In this document: one piece after another, positions 42,295 through 50,131 of the stretch
Position numbering within the stretch: position 1 is the stretch's first letter
How the letters are laid out: every line of letters starts with the position of its first letter
NCBI RefSeq assembly: GCF_000172975.1
Contig: NZ_ABTR02000001.1
Span: forward strand, 2,503,437 to 2,567,436
DNA from: Dethiosulfovibrio peptidovorans DSM 11002
GTDB taxonomy: Bacteria > Synergistota > Synergistia > Synergistales > Dethiosulfovibrionaceae
Length of the DNA: 64,000 nt
Direction of reading: 5' to 3'
Translations under genes and position numbers: made by a program
Notes under the pieces: generated by a model
Seen by the model: only the letters and a program-made list of their open reading frames with translations
Databases searched by the model: none
What the model was told of the DNA's origin: nothing

Positions 42295-42671
42295 CGTCTA
42301 AATCCCTCCTTGAGAAGCCTCTCGTCCCTCTCGGCCAAACTGTCTACCACCGCGTTTTTCGGGAAAGCCTTGCTCCTGTGAGCAGCCCTCGCCAAAACGT
42401 GAGCTCCAGTAGCGTTGCTTATAAGCAACGCTGCCACAACTATCACGGTGTGCAAAGCCAGGACGGAAAAACGGACCTCTCCCGTCTGGAATCGGCGGAT
42501 AATGGCATAGACTATCACACCGAGGGAGAGCGATATGGTCCCGAACGTCGTGCACTTGGTGGAACCGTGCATCCTCGTGTAGACATCGGGAAAACGGAAG
42601 AGAGAGATGGTCCCCAGGGTATTGACCAACATCCCCAGCAGAAGGAACAGCACGGAAAATACGTAGATCAT
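42291..42671 (-). CDS. mbhC: Mbh antiporter subunit MbhC (MrpG family)
   Basis: A 126-residue protein with three helices. The MrpG signature GTISLFRFPDVYTRMHGSTK lies near residue 20, followed by GTISLSLGVIVYAI. The polar C-terminal 35 residues (AHRSKAFPKNAVVDS and after) extend beyond the membrane part. It starts one base downstream of the mbhB stop. Confidence 0.92.
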   Translation of the reverse strand: MIYVFSVLFLLLGMLVNTLGTISLFRFPDVYTRMHGSTKCTTFGTISLSLGVIVYAIIRRFQTGEVRFSVLALHTVIVVAALLISNATGAHVLARAAHRSKAFPKNAVVDSLAERDERLLKEGFRR

Positions 42672-42672
42672 G

Positions 42673-42933
42673 CTATTTTCTCCCCTCCTCTATATAACGG
42701 GCGATAAACATGGTGCTCACGAAGGACAAAGCCGCATATACTATAGCTACGTCCACCATGACTACAGATTCGAAATGAGCCGCCAGAAGAATCATGATAC
42801 CTATGACCAGGGTATTCATGGCGTCCAGGGCCACCGCTCTATCTGCCCCGGTAGGTCCCATTATCAACCTCCCGGCCATAAAAAGGACCAGAAGGGTCAG
42901 GAACCCCGCAGCCAACGCGAAAAAACCGATCAT
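42673..42933 (-). CDS. mbhB: Mbh antiporter subunit MbhB (MrpF family)
   Basis: An 86-residue three-helix protein. MGPTGADRAVALDAMNTLVI is the MrpF motif (cytoplasmic loop leading to the conserved membrane Asp). The ATG at 42933 comes two bases after the mbhA stop with a GGTGG upstream; an in-frame Met at 42960 lies in mbhA. Confidence 0.91.
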   Translation of the reverse strand: MIGFFALAAGFLTLLVLFMAGRLIMGPTGADRAVALDAMNTLVIGIMILLAAHFESVVMVDVAIVYAALSFVSTMFIARYIEEGRK

Positions 42934-42935
42934 GG

Positions 42936-43457
42936 TCACTGAGCCACCTTTCTCGCCCACTCTCCGAAGGACCCGTATACCGCCTCACCGGAGGGATGAG
43001 GGTCGGTCACATTGATCCAATGAACGTAGAAAACCCCGCTGTCATCCTCGACATCCACCGTTAGGGTTCCGGGTGTAAGGGTTATGGCGTTGGCCAGAAG
43101 AGTCTTGGCCATCTCGCCGTGAAGCCCGGTATCAACCTCGACTATGCCGGGGTTGATCTTTCCCGTCACGATACGGATAGCTACGTCGATGTTCGCCTTG
43201 ATGAGAGCCCAAAGAAACGGGCCGAAAAGAAAGTAGAGAAAACCTGCCCACCTAACCGGATTGAGACCAGCCAGACCAAAATGCCTGGCGTTGCTTCGGC
43301 TTCGGACCGATACGGCTACCACCGCAGCGAGTACCAGACCGATACCTATCTCAACCGGAGGAATCCCTTCCCCAGACCAGACCAGCAAAAGGTACATGAG
43401 GAAAGAGAGGACGAACACAAACACATACAACACCCCCTCAAAAGACTTGTCTTGCAT
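42936..43457 (-). CDS. mbhA: Mbh antiporter subunit MbhA (MrpE family)
   Basis: First gene of the operon. The 173-residue protein has two to three N-terminal helices and a cytoplasmic domain with the MrpE signature NAITLTPGTLTVDVEDDSGVFYVHWINV (read ITLTPGTLTVDV). LKANIDVAIRIVTGKINPGI is also family-typical (ALIKANIDVAIRI here). GGAAGG eight bases before the ATG and a promoter with TTTACA/TATAAA about 20 bases upstream mark the operon start. Confidence 0.92.
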   Translation of the reverse strand: MQDKSFEGVLYVFVFVLSFLMYLLLVWSGEGIPPVEIGIGLVLAAVVAVSVRSRSNARHFGLAGLNPVRWAGFLYFLFGPFLWALIKANIDVAIRIVTGKINPGIVEVDTGLHGEMAKTLLANAITLTPGTLTVDVEDDSGVFYVHWINVTDPHPSGEAVYGSFGEWARKVAQ

Positions 43458-43477
43458 TCTGTCGACCTTCCGTATTT

Positions 43478-43506
43478 TTTATACAGCCCGGACGACAAAT
43501 TGTAAA
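43478..43506 (-). promoter_or_regulatory. Promoter of the mbhA-N operon
   Basis: TTTACA (43501-43506) and TATAAA (43478-43483), 17-base spacer, minus strand. The leader to mbhA is only about 15 bases, so no long riboregulator is possible from this start. Confidence 0.75.
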
Positions 43507-43579
43507 AAATGTTATAGACTTCACAAAACTTCATGCCCCCCCTTGAGATCGCTCTACCACTCCCTTCGATCCATCAAAG

Positions 43580-43762
43580 CTACCGCCATCTATTCATACA
43601 GTCCAGGCAGAGCCAGGAATCGCCACCTTCGTCCGAGACGATAGGTCCATCGTAGACGGCTCTTTTCTCCTCCACAGCCCGGGCCAAATCGAAGGTCAAA
43701 TAACCTCTGTATATTGGTAATACCCTGATTCCTCCGCATGAAGGACACTTTATATCGTCCAT
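43580..43762 (-). CDS. Small zinc-ribbon protein
   Basis: A 60-residue protein with CPSCGG (about residue 6) and CLDCMNRW at the end, a four-Cys zinc ribbon separated by about 45 residues. The middle is acidic and contains DLARAVEEKRAV. GGAGGTG nine bases before the ATG at 43762 supports the start over longer readings. Role unknown; such proteins often bind nucleic acid or act as small regulators. It sits alone between iorB and the mbh operon on the same strand. Confidence 0.78.
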   Translation of the reverse strand: MDDIKCPSCGGIRVLPIYRGYLTFDLARAVEEKRAVYDGPIVSDEGGDSWLCLDCMNRWR

Positions 43763-43836
43763 GTAATCGCACCTCCGACAAAAAACCCTGTAGACATTAT
43801 ACATGGAACAGTAACATCCTCCCAGTGGATAAGGCA

Positions 43837-43862
43837 AAAAAATCCCGGTCCGAAGACCGGGA
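43837..43862 (-). terminator. Terminator after iorB
   Basis: On the minus strand CCCGGTC, loop TTCG, GACCGGG, then a run of seven Ts. Confidence 0.88.
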
Positions 43863-43884
43863 AAATGGACGAAATATCGTGCCC

Positions 43885-44433
43885 CTACCTCTTAAAACCC
43901 AATTTTAGAGCTTTTATGTTATCGTCCCTGAACCTCTCGGGAGATAGATCCATCACCGCCGACGCCATGTCTTCCATGGAGATACCGGAGGAATCGGACG
44001 CCACCAAAGCCCCCAAGATCATCACGTTGAGGAAGAGAAACCGCCCCCCCATCTTCTCTCTGAGGATTCCATATCCGTCGACCGACAGGACTTTTATGTC
44101 CTTATCTCGAAGATATTCTCCCATTGTCCCTGTCTCGAATCTGGCTGGGTCGTCGCAGTTCACGATCAAGGTTCCGCCCGACCGAAGAAAGGACACGTTT
44201 CCTATCGCCTCGTCTGTATCGAAGGCCAGGAGGACGTCGGCATCCCCGCTCTGCACCAGAGGTCCGAAATGGTCCCCCGACTTGAAATGGCTTATGACCG
44301 AGCCTCCCCTTTGGGACATGCCGTGGACCTCGCTGCCGATTACCTTCTCGCCCCGCCTAAGGGCGATCTCTCCGAGCACCTTGCTGGAAAACAGTATGCC
44401 CTGTCCTCCGACTCCAACGATGACTATCTGCAT
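43885..44433 (-). CDS. iorB: Indolepyruvate ferredoxin oxidoreductase beta subunit
   Basis: Beta (gamma-domain) subunit of the enzyme that decarboxylates aryl-2-oxo acids to aryl-acyl-CoA and reduces ferredoxin. The 182-residue protein begins QIVIVGVGGQGILFSSKVLG, the family's nucleotide-like motif, followed by EVHGMSQRGGSVISHFKSG and NVMILGALVAS. The ATG overlaps the iorA stop by one base (TAATG), with AAGGAGGGG upstream. Longer in-frame readings lie inside iorA. Confidence 0.94.
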   Translation of the reverse strand: MQIVIVGVGGQGILFSSKVLGEIALRRGEKVIGSEVHGMSQRGGSVISHFKSGDHFGPLVQSGDADVLLAFDTDEAIGNVSFLRSGGTLIVNCDDPARFETGTMGEYLRDKDIKVLSVDGYGILREKMGGRFLFLNVMILGALVASDSSGISMEDMASAVMDLSPERFRDDNIKALKLGFKR

Positions 44434-46295
44434 TATCTGTCCCCTCCTTCCGGAACTATCGCACCCTTGGGACACACAGCTACGCATACACCGCAATTGA
44501 CGCAATAGCGATCGTCCACCATCGCCTTACCGGTTGCCTGGTCCCAGACCAGGCCGGGACAGTTGAAATCCCTTATACAGATACCGCATCCTATGCATAC
44601 AGACGGATCTACCTTCACAGGACGATACTCGGGCTTGACCTTGAGCATGGTTATACAGGGGTGACGGAATACTATGACCGCCGGCTCACCGTTGGAGGAA
44701 GCGTGTTCCCAGGCCTTTTCGATGGTCTTTTTGTTCTTTTCTATGTCGTAGGGATCCAAGACGGAAAGCCATTTCACGCCGCATCCCTTAACCGCTTCCT
44801 CTATGGAGACAGATACCCCTTCCTCGCCGGAACGCATTTTATCTCCCGTTCCAGGATGATCCTGTCCTCCGGTCATGGCCGTTATACGATTGTCCAGTAT
44901 GACCAGAACGAAGGCGTGACGGTTGTAAACCGCCGTAGCCAGACCGGTCATCCCACTGTGGAAGAACGTGGAGTCACCAAGGGTGGCGAATATGGGGCGA
45001 TCCGTCCCCTTGCCGTCGGCCTTGAAAGCCAGATATATGCCAGACGCGGCAGTGACCGATCCTCCCATACAGATGTTGGTATCCACCGCGTTCTGGGCTA
45101 TGGCCAGACCATAGCATCCTATATCGCTGGCTACCACCGCATCGGGGAAGACCTTCCTTATCGAGAAATAAGCCGGACGGTGAGAGCATCCGGGGCAAAG
45201 TCTGGGACGTCTCCTCTCCGGGGAAAGCTCCTCCTCTATTTTATTAAAAACCTCGCGGTCCGAAAGATCCTCCTTGACCCCGAGCGCCCTGAGAAGTACC
45301 GACTCCACGACCTCCGGGACCAACTCCCCGGTCTTAGGAACCCAACCGTTCCACCTTCCCATGACGGCGGTCCTGTTCGGGATCTGTCCCTCGACAACCG
45401 GTTGAGTCTCCTCCAAAACCAAAACTCGGTCGTGTCTGTCGACAAAATCCTCCACCAGGTTCACAGGCAGAGGTACAGGAGTACCTATCTTCAGTATGGA
45501 GACGTCCTTCCGTCCCAGCCGATTGAGTATATCCCTGACAACCGAGTAGGATATGCCGCAGGCTATGACACCCAAATTGGCGGGCTCTTCAGAGGGCACC
45601 TCGAAGTTATAGCGATCCATCGCTCCGAATTCGCCACGAATCGCCTCGAAACGAGCGGAATGATCGTCGAGAAAACCGTGTATAACCGCCGGCATGACTA
45701 TCCTCTTGCCGGCGGGTTTACGGTCGAAAACAGCGTCCCTCTGGGAAACCACGTTTTCTATAATCTCCACGTCCTGCCGACAGTGGTCAACCCTTACCGT
45801 GGGTCTGAGCATGGCCATGATCCCGTATCTATCGGCCAGATCGAATGCGTCCGCAACCATGGCCTTCGCCTCCCTTGCGTCGGAAGGGTCAAAACAGGGT
45901 ATTTTGGCCGCCGAGGCGTAGGATCTGCTGTCCTGATCGTCCTGGGATGCGTGACATCCCGGATCGTCGGACACCACGACCAACAGGCCTCCGTCCAATT
46001 TCTGATGGGCCACGCTCATGAAGGGATCTGCTGCCACGTTCAACCCGACCTGTTTCATCACGGCACAGCTTCTCTTTCCGGCATAACAGGCCCCTATGGC
46101 CATCTCTAGGGCAACCTTCTCGTTGGCCCCCCATTCCACCTGGGTATTGGTCCCCATTTCGTCGGAATATGCCGCTATGGCAGGCAATATCTCCGACGAA
46201 GGAGTTCCGGGGTAGGCCGTGGCGACGGCACACCCCGACTCCACAACCCCTCTGGCTATTGCCTCGTTTCCAAGCAGTATTCTTCTCTCTGACAT
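44433..46295 (-). CDS. iorA: Indolepyruvate ferredoxin oxidoreductase alpha subunit
   Basis: The 620-residue alpha subunit holds thiamine diphosphate and two [4Fe-4S] clusters. The N-terminal pyrimidine domain begins LLGNEAIARGVVESGCAVA with YPGTPSSEI. The TPP domain has LCPGCSHRPAYFS near residue 365 and GDSTFFHSGMTGL. The C-terminal ferredoxin has CIGCGICIRDFNCPG and CVNCGVCVAVCPKGA. Aromatic 2-oxo acids come from transamination of Trp, Phe and Tyr; the reduced ferredoxin could feed the Mbh hydrogenase. The gene starts 31 bases after the YheO-like regulator with GGGGGAAG upstream. Confidence 0.96.
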   Translation of the reverse strand: MSERRILLGNEAIARGVVESGCAVATAYPGTPSSEILPAIAAYSDEMGTNTQVEWGANEKVALEMAIGACYAGKRSCAVMKQVGLNVAADPFMSVAHQKLDGGLLVVVSDDPGCHASQDDQDSRSYASAAKIPCFDPSDAREAKAMVADAFDLADRYGIMAMLRPTVRVDHCRQDVEIIENVVSQRDAVFDRKPAGKRIVMPAVIHGFLDDHSARFEAIRGEFGAMDRYNFEVPSEEPANLGVIACGISYSVVRDILNRLGRKDVSILKIGTPVPLPVNLVEDFVDRHDRVLVLEETQPVVEGQIPNRTAVMGRWNGWVPKTGELVPEVVESVLLRALGVKEDLSDREVFNKIEEELSPERRRPRLCPGCSHRPAYFSIRKVFPDAVVASDIGCYGLAIAQNAVDTNICMGGSVTAASGIYLAFKADGKGTDRPIFATLGDSTFFHSGMTGLATAVYNRHAFVLVILDNRITAMTGGQDHPGTGDKMRSGEEGVSVSIEEAVKGCGVKWLSVLDPYDIEKNKKTIEKAWEHASSNGEPAVIVFRHPCITMLKVKPEYRPVKVDPSVCIGCGICIRDFNCPGLVWDQATGKAMVDDRYCVNCGVCVAVCPKGAIVPEGGDR

Positions 46296-46326
46296 GAAGT
46301 CACTTCCCCCTTCGGCAATTCGTGAG

Positions 46327-46983
46327 TCAATCTTCTTTCCTGACCTCTCTTATGTAGGAATAAATCGTGTATTTCGTCTTACCGGTCTCCTGAGCCAGGG
46401 TCTCGACCGCCCCCTTCAAAAGAAAAAAGCCCCCCTCGTCCAGGTCCTTAACCGCCTCGAGACACTCCTGTTTAGAGCATAGGTGCAGAGGTTTTCCGAC
46501 CTTTCCTCTGAGCACCCTCAGGTTACGCTCCAGAAGATCCTCGAACTTACCCTGAGGACCATCCACGTCGAACTCGGAATAGGCCGCCGAGGGATCCACC
46601 GCTACCAAAAAATCGACCATTCCCTTGACCATCTCCGCCTTGGTCATGTCGTAGTTGACGCACATATATCCCACGATCTCTCCGGTATCATCCTTAAGAT
46701 AAAAGGTGTTCGAACGTATCCGCTTGCCGTCCTTCGATCGGGTGAGATAGTTGACCACGTAGTCCCGATCCTGTTCCTCGGCGGACTTCAGGACATAGAG
46801 GGCGAAATCTCTCAGAGGCGAACCTACGGATCTGCCCGTGACATGGCCGTTCTCTATGGCCACGACCGAGTGATCCGGATCGGAGACGTCGTGCAGAACC
46901 ACCTCGTAATCGGGGCCCAGAGCCAAGGCGAGCCCCTTTACCATGGGCAGCATGGATCTCAATATCGGATGCAGCTTTTCCAC
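46327..46983 (-). CDS. YheO-like PAS-HTH transcriptional regulator
   Basis: A 218-residue cytoplasmic regulator. The N-terminal PAS-like domain (about 1-120) has DYEVVLHDVSDPDHSVVAIENGHVTGR (read VVLHDVSDPDHSVVAIENGH) and NTFYLKDDTGEIVGYMCVNYD, typical of the YheO family, whose members sense small metabolites. The C-terminal helix-turn-helix is GAVETLAQETGKTKYTIYSYIREV. It leads an operon with iorA-iorB and is divergent from an MFS gene; paired palindromes downstream of its -10 box suggest autoregulation. Confidence 0.88.
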   Translation of the reverse strand: MEKLHPILRSMLPMVKGLALALGPDYEVVLHDVSDPDHSVVAIENGHVTGRSVGSPLRDFALYVLKSAEEQDRDYVVNYLTRSKDGKRIRSNTFYLKDDTGEIVGYMCVNYDMTKAEMVKGMVDFLVAVDPSAAYSEFDVDGPQGKFEDLLERNLRVLRGKVGKPLHLCSKQECLEAVKDLDEGGFFLLKGAVETLAQETGKTKYTIYSYIREVRKED

Positions 46984-47004
46984 AGAGACTCCCCCTCACA
47001 CTTT

Positions 47005-47033
47005 TGACGTCACATCAAAAACGTGACATGTCA
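47005..47033. promoter_or_regulatory. Two TGAC-centred palindromes, candidate operators
   Basis: TGACGTCA (47005-47012) and TGACATGTCA (47024-47033), centres 20 bases apart, about two helical turns. They lie between the -10 box and start codon of the YheO-like gene and 60-80 bases from the MFS promoter. Confidence 0.55.
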
Positions 47034-47035
47034 TC

Positions 47036-47064
47036 TTTATACAAAAAAATTGATATTCCGTCAA
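47036..47064 (-). promoter_or_regulatory. Promoter of the YheO-like gene and iorAB
   Basis: TTGACG (47059-47064) and TATAAA (47036-47041) with a 17-base spacer, minus strand. Confidence 0.8.
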
Positions 47065-47078
47065 TCCTTTGATATGCT
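47050..47078 (+). promoter_or_regulatory. Promoter of the MFS transporter gene, overlapping the divergent promoter
   Basis: TTGATA (47050-47055) and TATGCT (47073-47078) with a 17-base spacer. It overlaps the minus-strand -35 box at 47059-47064, so the two polymerases should compete. Confidence 0.7.
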
Positions 47079-47123
47079 TTATCGGAATTAGAGCGCACAA
47101 AAGAGATCACAGGGGGTAAGAGT

Positions 47124-48404
47124 ATGACAGGGGATATGAGGAAAGCCCTTAGATACAGGTGGGCCGTATGGGGAGCCATGGTACTGGCTTATATGGTGGT
47201 GTTTTTTCACCGTCTCGCCGCAGGAGTTGTCAGAGCGAACGTAACGGAAGCCTTCGACCTCTCTTCCGCAGCCTTCGGAAACATGGCATCGGCCTATTTT
47301 TACGCATACATGCTCATGCAGATCCCGGTGGGACTCATGGCCGATTCCCTGGGAGCCAGGGTAACCGTGTCGATCGGAATGATGCTGGCGGGAACCGGAT
47401 CGGTACTCTTCGGCACAGCGTCCAGCTACGGTCTGCTGCTGATCGGAAGATTTTTGGTCGGGATAGGAGTGTCCACCGTATTCGTCTCGATCCTGAAGGT
47501 CCAATCCCAGTGGTTCAGGGAAAGGGAGTTCGGAACGATGTCAGGACTGACCTCTCTGGTCGGTAACCTGGGAGGGGTGCTAGCCCAGGCGCCATTGGCT
47601 ATCCTGGTAGGTCTGTTCAGCTGGAGAGCCTCTTTCGTGACCATAGGCGTGGCTACCTTCGGCATCGCCGCTCTTTGCTGGATCGTGATACGAAACACCC
47701 CACAGGAGAAGGGCTTCCCCGCCATAGACGAATCGAACGACATCGGAGAAGATGTCGTGCCGATTCCTCTTATGACCACACTTAAGGAATCCGCTTCGGA
47801 CTGGCGCATATGGCCGGTGTTCGTGTTTTTCGGATGTTACAGCGGAGTTTATCTGGCTCTTTCCGGAACCTGGGGGACCCCTTATTTACAGGACGTATAC
47901 GGAATGACGGTACAGCAGGCCTCCTCCATGGTCTCCTTTGCCGTTTATGGAACGATCGTCGGAGGGATAACCGCCGGTTCCATTTCGGACAGGATAGGAA
48001 AGAGAAAGCTGCCACTGATCTTGATGAACATATTGGCGACCGCGACTTGGTTGGCGATAGTGGTACTGTGGCAGGGCAAACCGCCGATATGGGCAATAAG
48101 GCCCCTTTTCTTTATGGTGGGATTCTTCGCCACGTCATACGTCATATCCTGGGCCATAGTCAAGGAGATAAACAGACCCCAATCGACCGGGGTAGCCATA
48201 GCCCTGGTCAACACCGGGGCTTTTCTGGGAAGTGCCGTCATAACCACCGTGATGGGAATGATGCTGGAAAACATGTCACATCTCGCCTCTCAGGAAAAAT
48301 TCACCGCCGCTCTTGGCGTATGTCTGGGAGCGACCGTCCTGGGGCTGATATGCTCGCTGGTCTTCCCTGAAACCAACTGTAGAAACGTATCTAAAGGTCG
48401 TTAG
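47124..48404 (+). CDS. Major facilitator superfamily transporter
   Basis: A 426-residue protein with 12 predicted helices in two halves. The MFS loop 2-3 motif is GLMADSLGARVTVSIG and its second-half copy GSISDRIGKRKLPLI. IGRFLVGIGVSTVFVSILKVQSQWF resembles the organic-anion/sugar-phosphate branch. Substrate is not visible; the divergent YheO-like regulator and iorAB suggest an aromatic acid or amino-acid-related compound, by context only. AGGGGG seven bases before the ATG. A hairpin terminator lies about 80 bases past the stop. Confidence 0.88.
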   Translation: MTGDMRKALRYRWAVWGAMVLAYMVVFFHRLAAGVVRANVTEAFDLSSAAFGNMASAYFYAYMLMQIPVGLMADSLGARVTVSIGMMLAGTGSVLFGTASSYGLLLIGRFLVGIGVSTVFVSILKVQSQWFREREFGTMSGLTSLVGNLGGVLAQAPLAILVGLFSWRASFVTIGVATFGIAALCWIVIRNTPQEKGFPAIDESNDIGEDVVPIPLMTTLKESASDWRIWPVFVFFGCYSGVYLALSGTWGTPYLQDVYGMTVQQASSMVSFAVYGTIVGGITAGSISDRIGKRKLPLILMNILATATWLAIVVLWQGKPPIWAIRPLFFMVGFFATSYVISWAIVKEINRPQSTGVAIALVNTGAFLGSAVITTVMGMMLENMSHLASQEKFTAALGVCLGATVLGLICSLVFPETNCRNVSKGR

Positions 48405-48485
48405 GACTCCTCTAGAAACTCACGTCCGAGAAATAGCGTTTTTAGAGATGCCCTGTAGCTTCATAGAAGCAAAGAATACAAAAAT

Positions 48486-48521
48486 AGACGGCAGATCGTG
48501 TTTTGCCACGATCTGCCGTCT
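48486..48521. terminator. Bidirectional terminator between the MFS gene and the PNPOx-like gene
   Basis: A 15-bp perfect stem, AGACGGCAGATCGTG with CACGATCTGCCGTCT, six-base loop, followed by ATTTATCTTTCT (+) or ATTTTTG (-). Confidence 0.85.
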
Positions 48522-48523
48522 AT

Positions 48524-49024
48524 TTATCTTTCTATGAAAGGACCCTTTTCCTTCCCGGTAATATGCACTATTTTCATCTCTAAAACCTCTACCTTATCCA
48601 AAAGGGCTCTGGGACGAGGGATATCCACCCCTTGACGACAATAGTGTGCCGCCAACACGGATAGAGCGTGTCTTTTCCTATCCTCTTCGTCGTCGGGGAT
48701 CACCGATACCTCCCCGAACCCCACCACGCTCCGGTAGGGAAGGTCAAGCCCCGACCTCTTTTTGGGCGCAGGAATTGGAAGGACATCGACCTCGACGCAA
48801 AAGGAAGCCCTCGGATTTTTCTTTATTATATCGATCTTCTTGCCTTCCTTGGCAGAGTGAAAATACATATGACCCGGCTCGTATCCAAAGGTTATCGGCA
48901 GCACGTAGGGCCACTCTCCGTCGAAAAGAGCCAGATGACAGACTTGAGCACGATCCAAGATTGAATCTATACGATCTTGATCCCTAACCTCTCTCTCCTC
49001 CCGCCTCATAGGACGATGCAGCAT
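48524..49024 (-). CDS. FMN-binding pyridoxamine 5'-phosphate oxidase-like protein (NimA type)
   Basis: A 166-residue split-barrel protein. It opens with MRREEREV and continues DSILDRAQVCHLALFDGEWPYVLPITFGYEPGHMYFHSA (in shorter terms CHLALFDGEWPYVLPITFG), the pattern of the 5-nitroimidazole-resistance-like flavin proteins. KIDIIKKNPRASFCVEVD and YRSVVGFGEVSVI complete the barrel. Such proteins bind FMN or F420 and reduce small molecules; the true substrate is unknown. GGAGGG precedes the ATG at 49024; the in-frame ATG at 49009 would start nearer the MRRE motif. Confidence 0.85.
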   Translation of the reverse strand: MLHRPMRREEREVRDQDRIDSILDRAQVCHLALFDGEWPYVLPITFGYEPGHMYFHSAKEGKKIDIIKKNPRASFCVEVDVLPIPAPKKRSGLDLPYRSVVGFGEVSVIPDDEEDRKRHALSVLAAHYCRQGVDIPRPRALLDKVEVLEMKIVHITGKEKGPFIER

Positions 49025-49088
49025 AAAAGGATCCCTCCTCTATCGAACGTACAAAGATATCAAACTCTCCCTAAAAACAACTACAGAA

Positions 49089-50051
49089 TCACATACCCAG
49101 AGAAGACGACAACAGCCACCCCGAGTACATCATGGATGCAGCGAGAAGGCCAGCCCCTTCGAACCTGTTTATCCTGCCCTTTCCTCTAAATCCGTAACAT
49201 ATTACGAAAAGAGAAAGGGTCAAAGCCCCCATAACGGCCATGTCTCTGGATAGAACCTCAGGGGGTACATCCATAGGGCAGATCGCCCCGGCAAGACCGA
49301 CCACCGCCAAGGTGTTGAAAAGGTTCGATCCCAAGACGTTCCCCAAAGCCATTTCGTGCTCTCCTCTCCTACATGCCATGATGGAAGAAGCCAGCTCGGG
49401 CAGGGAAGTTCCCAGAGCCACCACGGTAAGACCGATAATAAGATCGCTGACGCCCATACGATGAGCGAGGTCGACAGCTCCCCAGACCATAAGCTTGGAG
49501 GAGATGACCAAAACGATCAAACCGACAAGCAAATCGAAGGCATCCCTGCGGTTAGATCTGTCCGAAGCCTTAGATAACGACTCGTTTCCTGATTTTACAC
49601 TGTGTCCCCTACCATTAACAACTCCCCAGGTCAGGATAACCGCAAATAAGAGGAGAAGGACCATTCCGTCTAGCCGGGAAAGTCTGCCATCGTAAAGCTG
49701 AAAGGCCGCCAACAACGTCACGACAGATAAGACCGGAAGCTCTTTCCGCAATACTCCTCCACTTACTGCTATAGGAGAGATCACCGCGGTAACTCCCAAG
49801 ATAACCGCTATGTTGGCTATATTGGAGCCGTAAGCGTTGCCTAAAGCGATTCCAGGATTCCCCTGAAAAGCGGATAACACGGAAACGACCATCTCGGGAG
49901 CGGATGTACCGAAACCCATTATCACCATGCCTATCAACATGGGAGACATTCCGGACTTCTTCGCAGACGAGGCCGCCCCCTCTACAAAACGATCGGCGCT
50001 CCATATCAGGAGCGCCAGCCCAAAAACGACGGCAAAAACCGAGAGGACCAT
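49089..50051 (-). CDS. CaCA-family Na+/Ca2+ (K+-independent) antiporter, YrbG type
   Basis: Inner-membrane cation exchanger of 320 residues with ten helices in two inverted repeats. The alpha-repeats are GFGTSAPEMVVSVLSAFQGNPGIALGNAYGSNIANIAVILG (core GFGTSAPEMVVS, GNAYGSNIANI) near residue 45 and ALGTSLPELASSIMACRRGE with GNVLGSNLFNT near residue 225; the conserved Glu of each is present. ATG 50051 begins VLSVFAVVFG; a longer reading to 50117 is not supported by a site. No neighbour suggests its trigger. Confidence 0.92.
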   Translation of the reverse strand: MVLSVFAVVFGLALLIWSADRFVEGAASSAKKSGMSPMLIGMVIMGFGTSAPEMVVSVLSAFQGNPGIALGNAYGSNIANIAVILGVTAVISPIAVSGGVLRKELPVLSVVTLLAAFQLYDGRLSRLDGMVLLLLFAVILTWGVVNGRGHSVKSGNESLSKASDRSNRRDAFDLLVGLIVLVISSKLMVWGAVDLAHRMGVSDLIIGLTVVALGTSLPELASSIMACRRGEHEMALGNVLGSNLFNTLAVVGLAGAICPMDVPPEVLSRDMAVMGALTLSLFVICYGFRGKGRINRFEGAGLLAASMMYSGWLLSSSLGM

Positions 50052-50131
50052 AATTTTACACAACACACCTTTCGATAGGACAGATAAATCTCGAAGACAT
50101 CGTCGTAAGGATACCACAAAAACAGAAAAGC

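Noticed and set aside
44661..46109. 482-residue plus-strand open frame
   Set aside because: Lies fully opposite iorA, whose TPP and ferredoxin motifs are certain.
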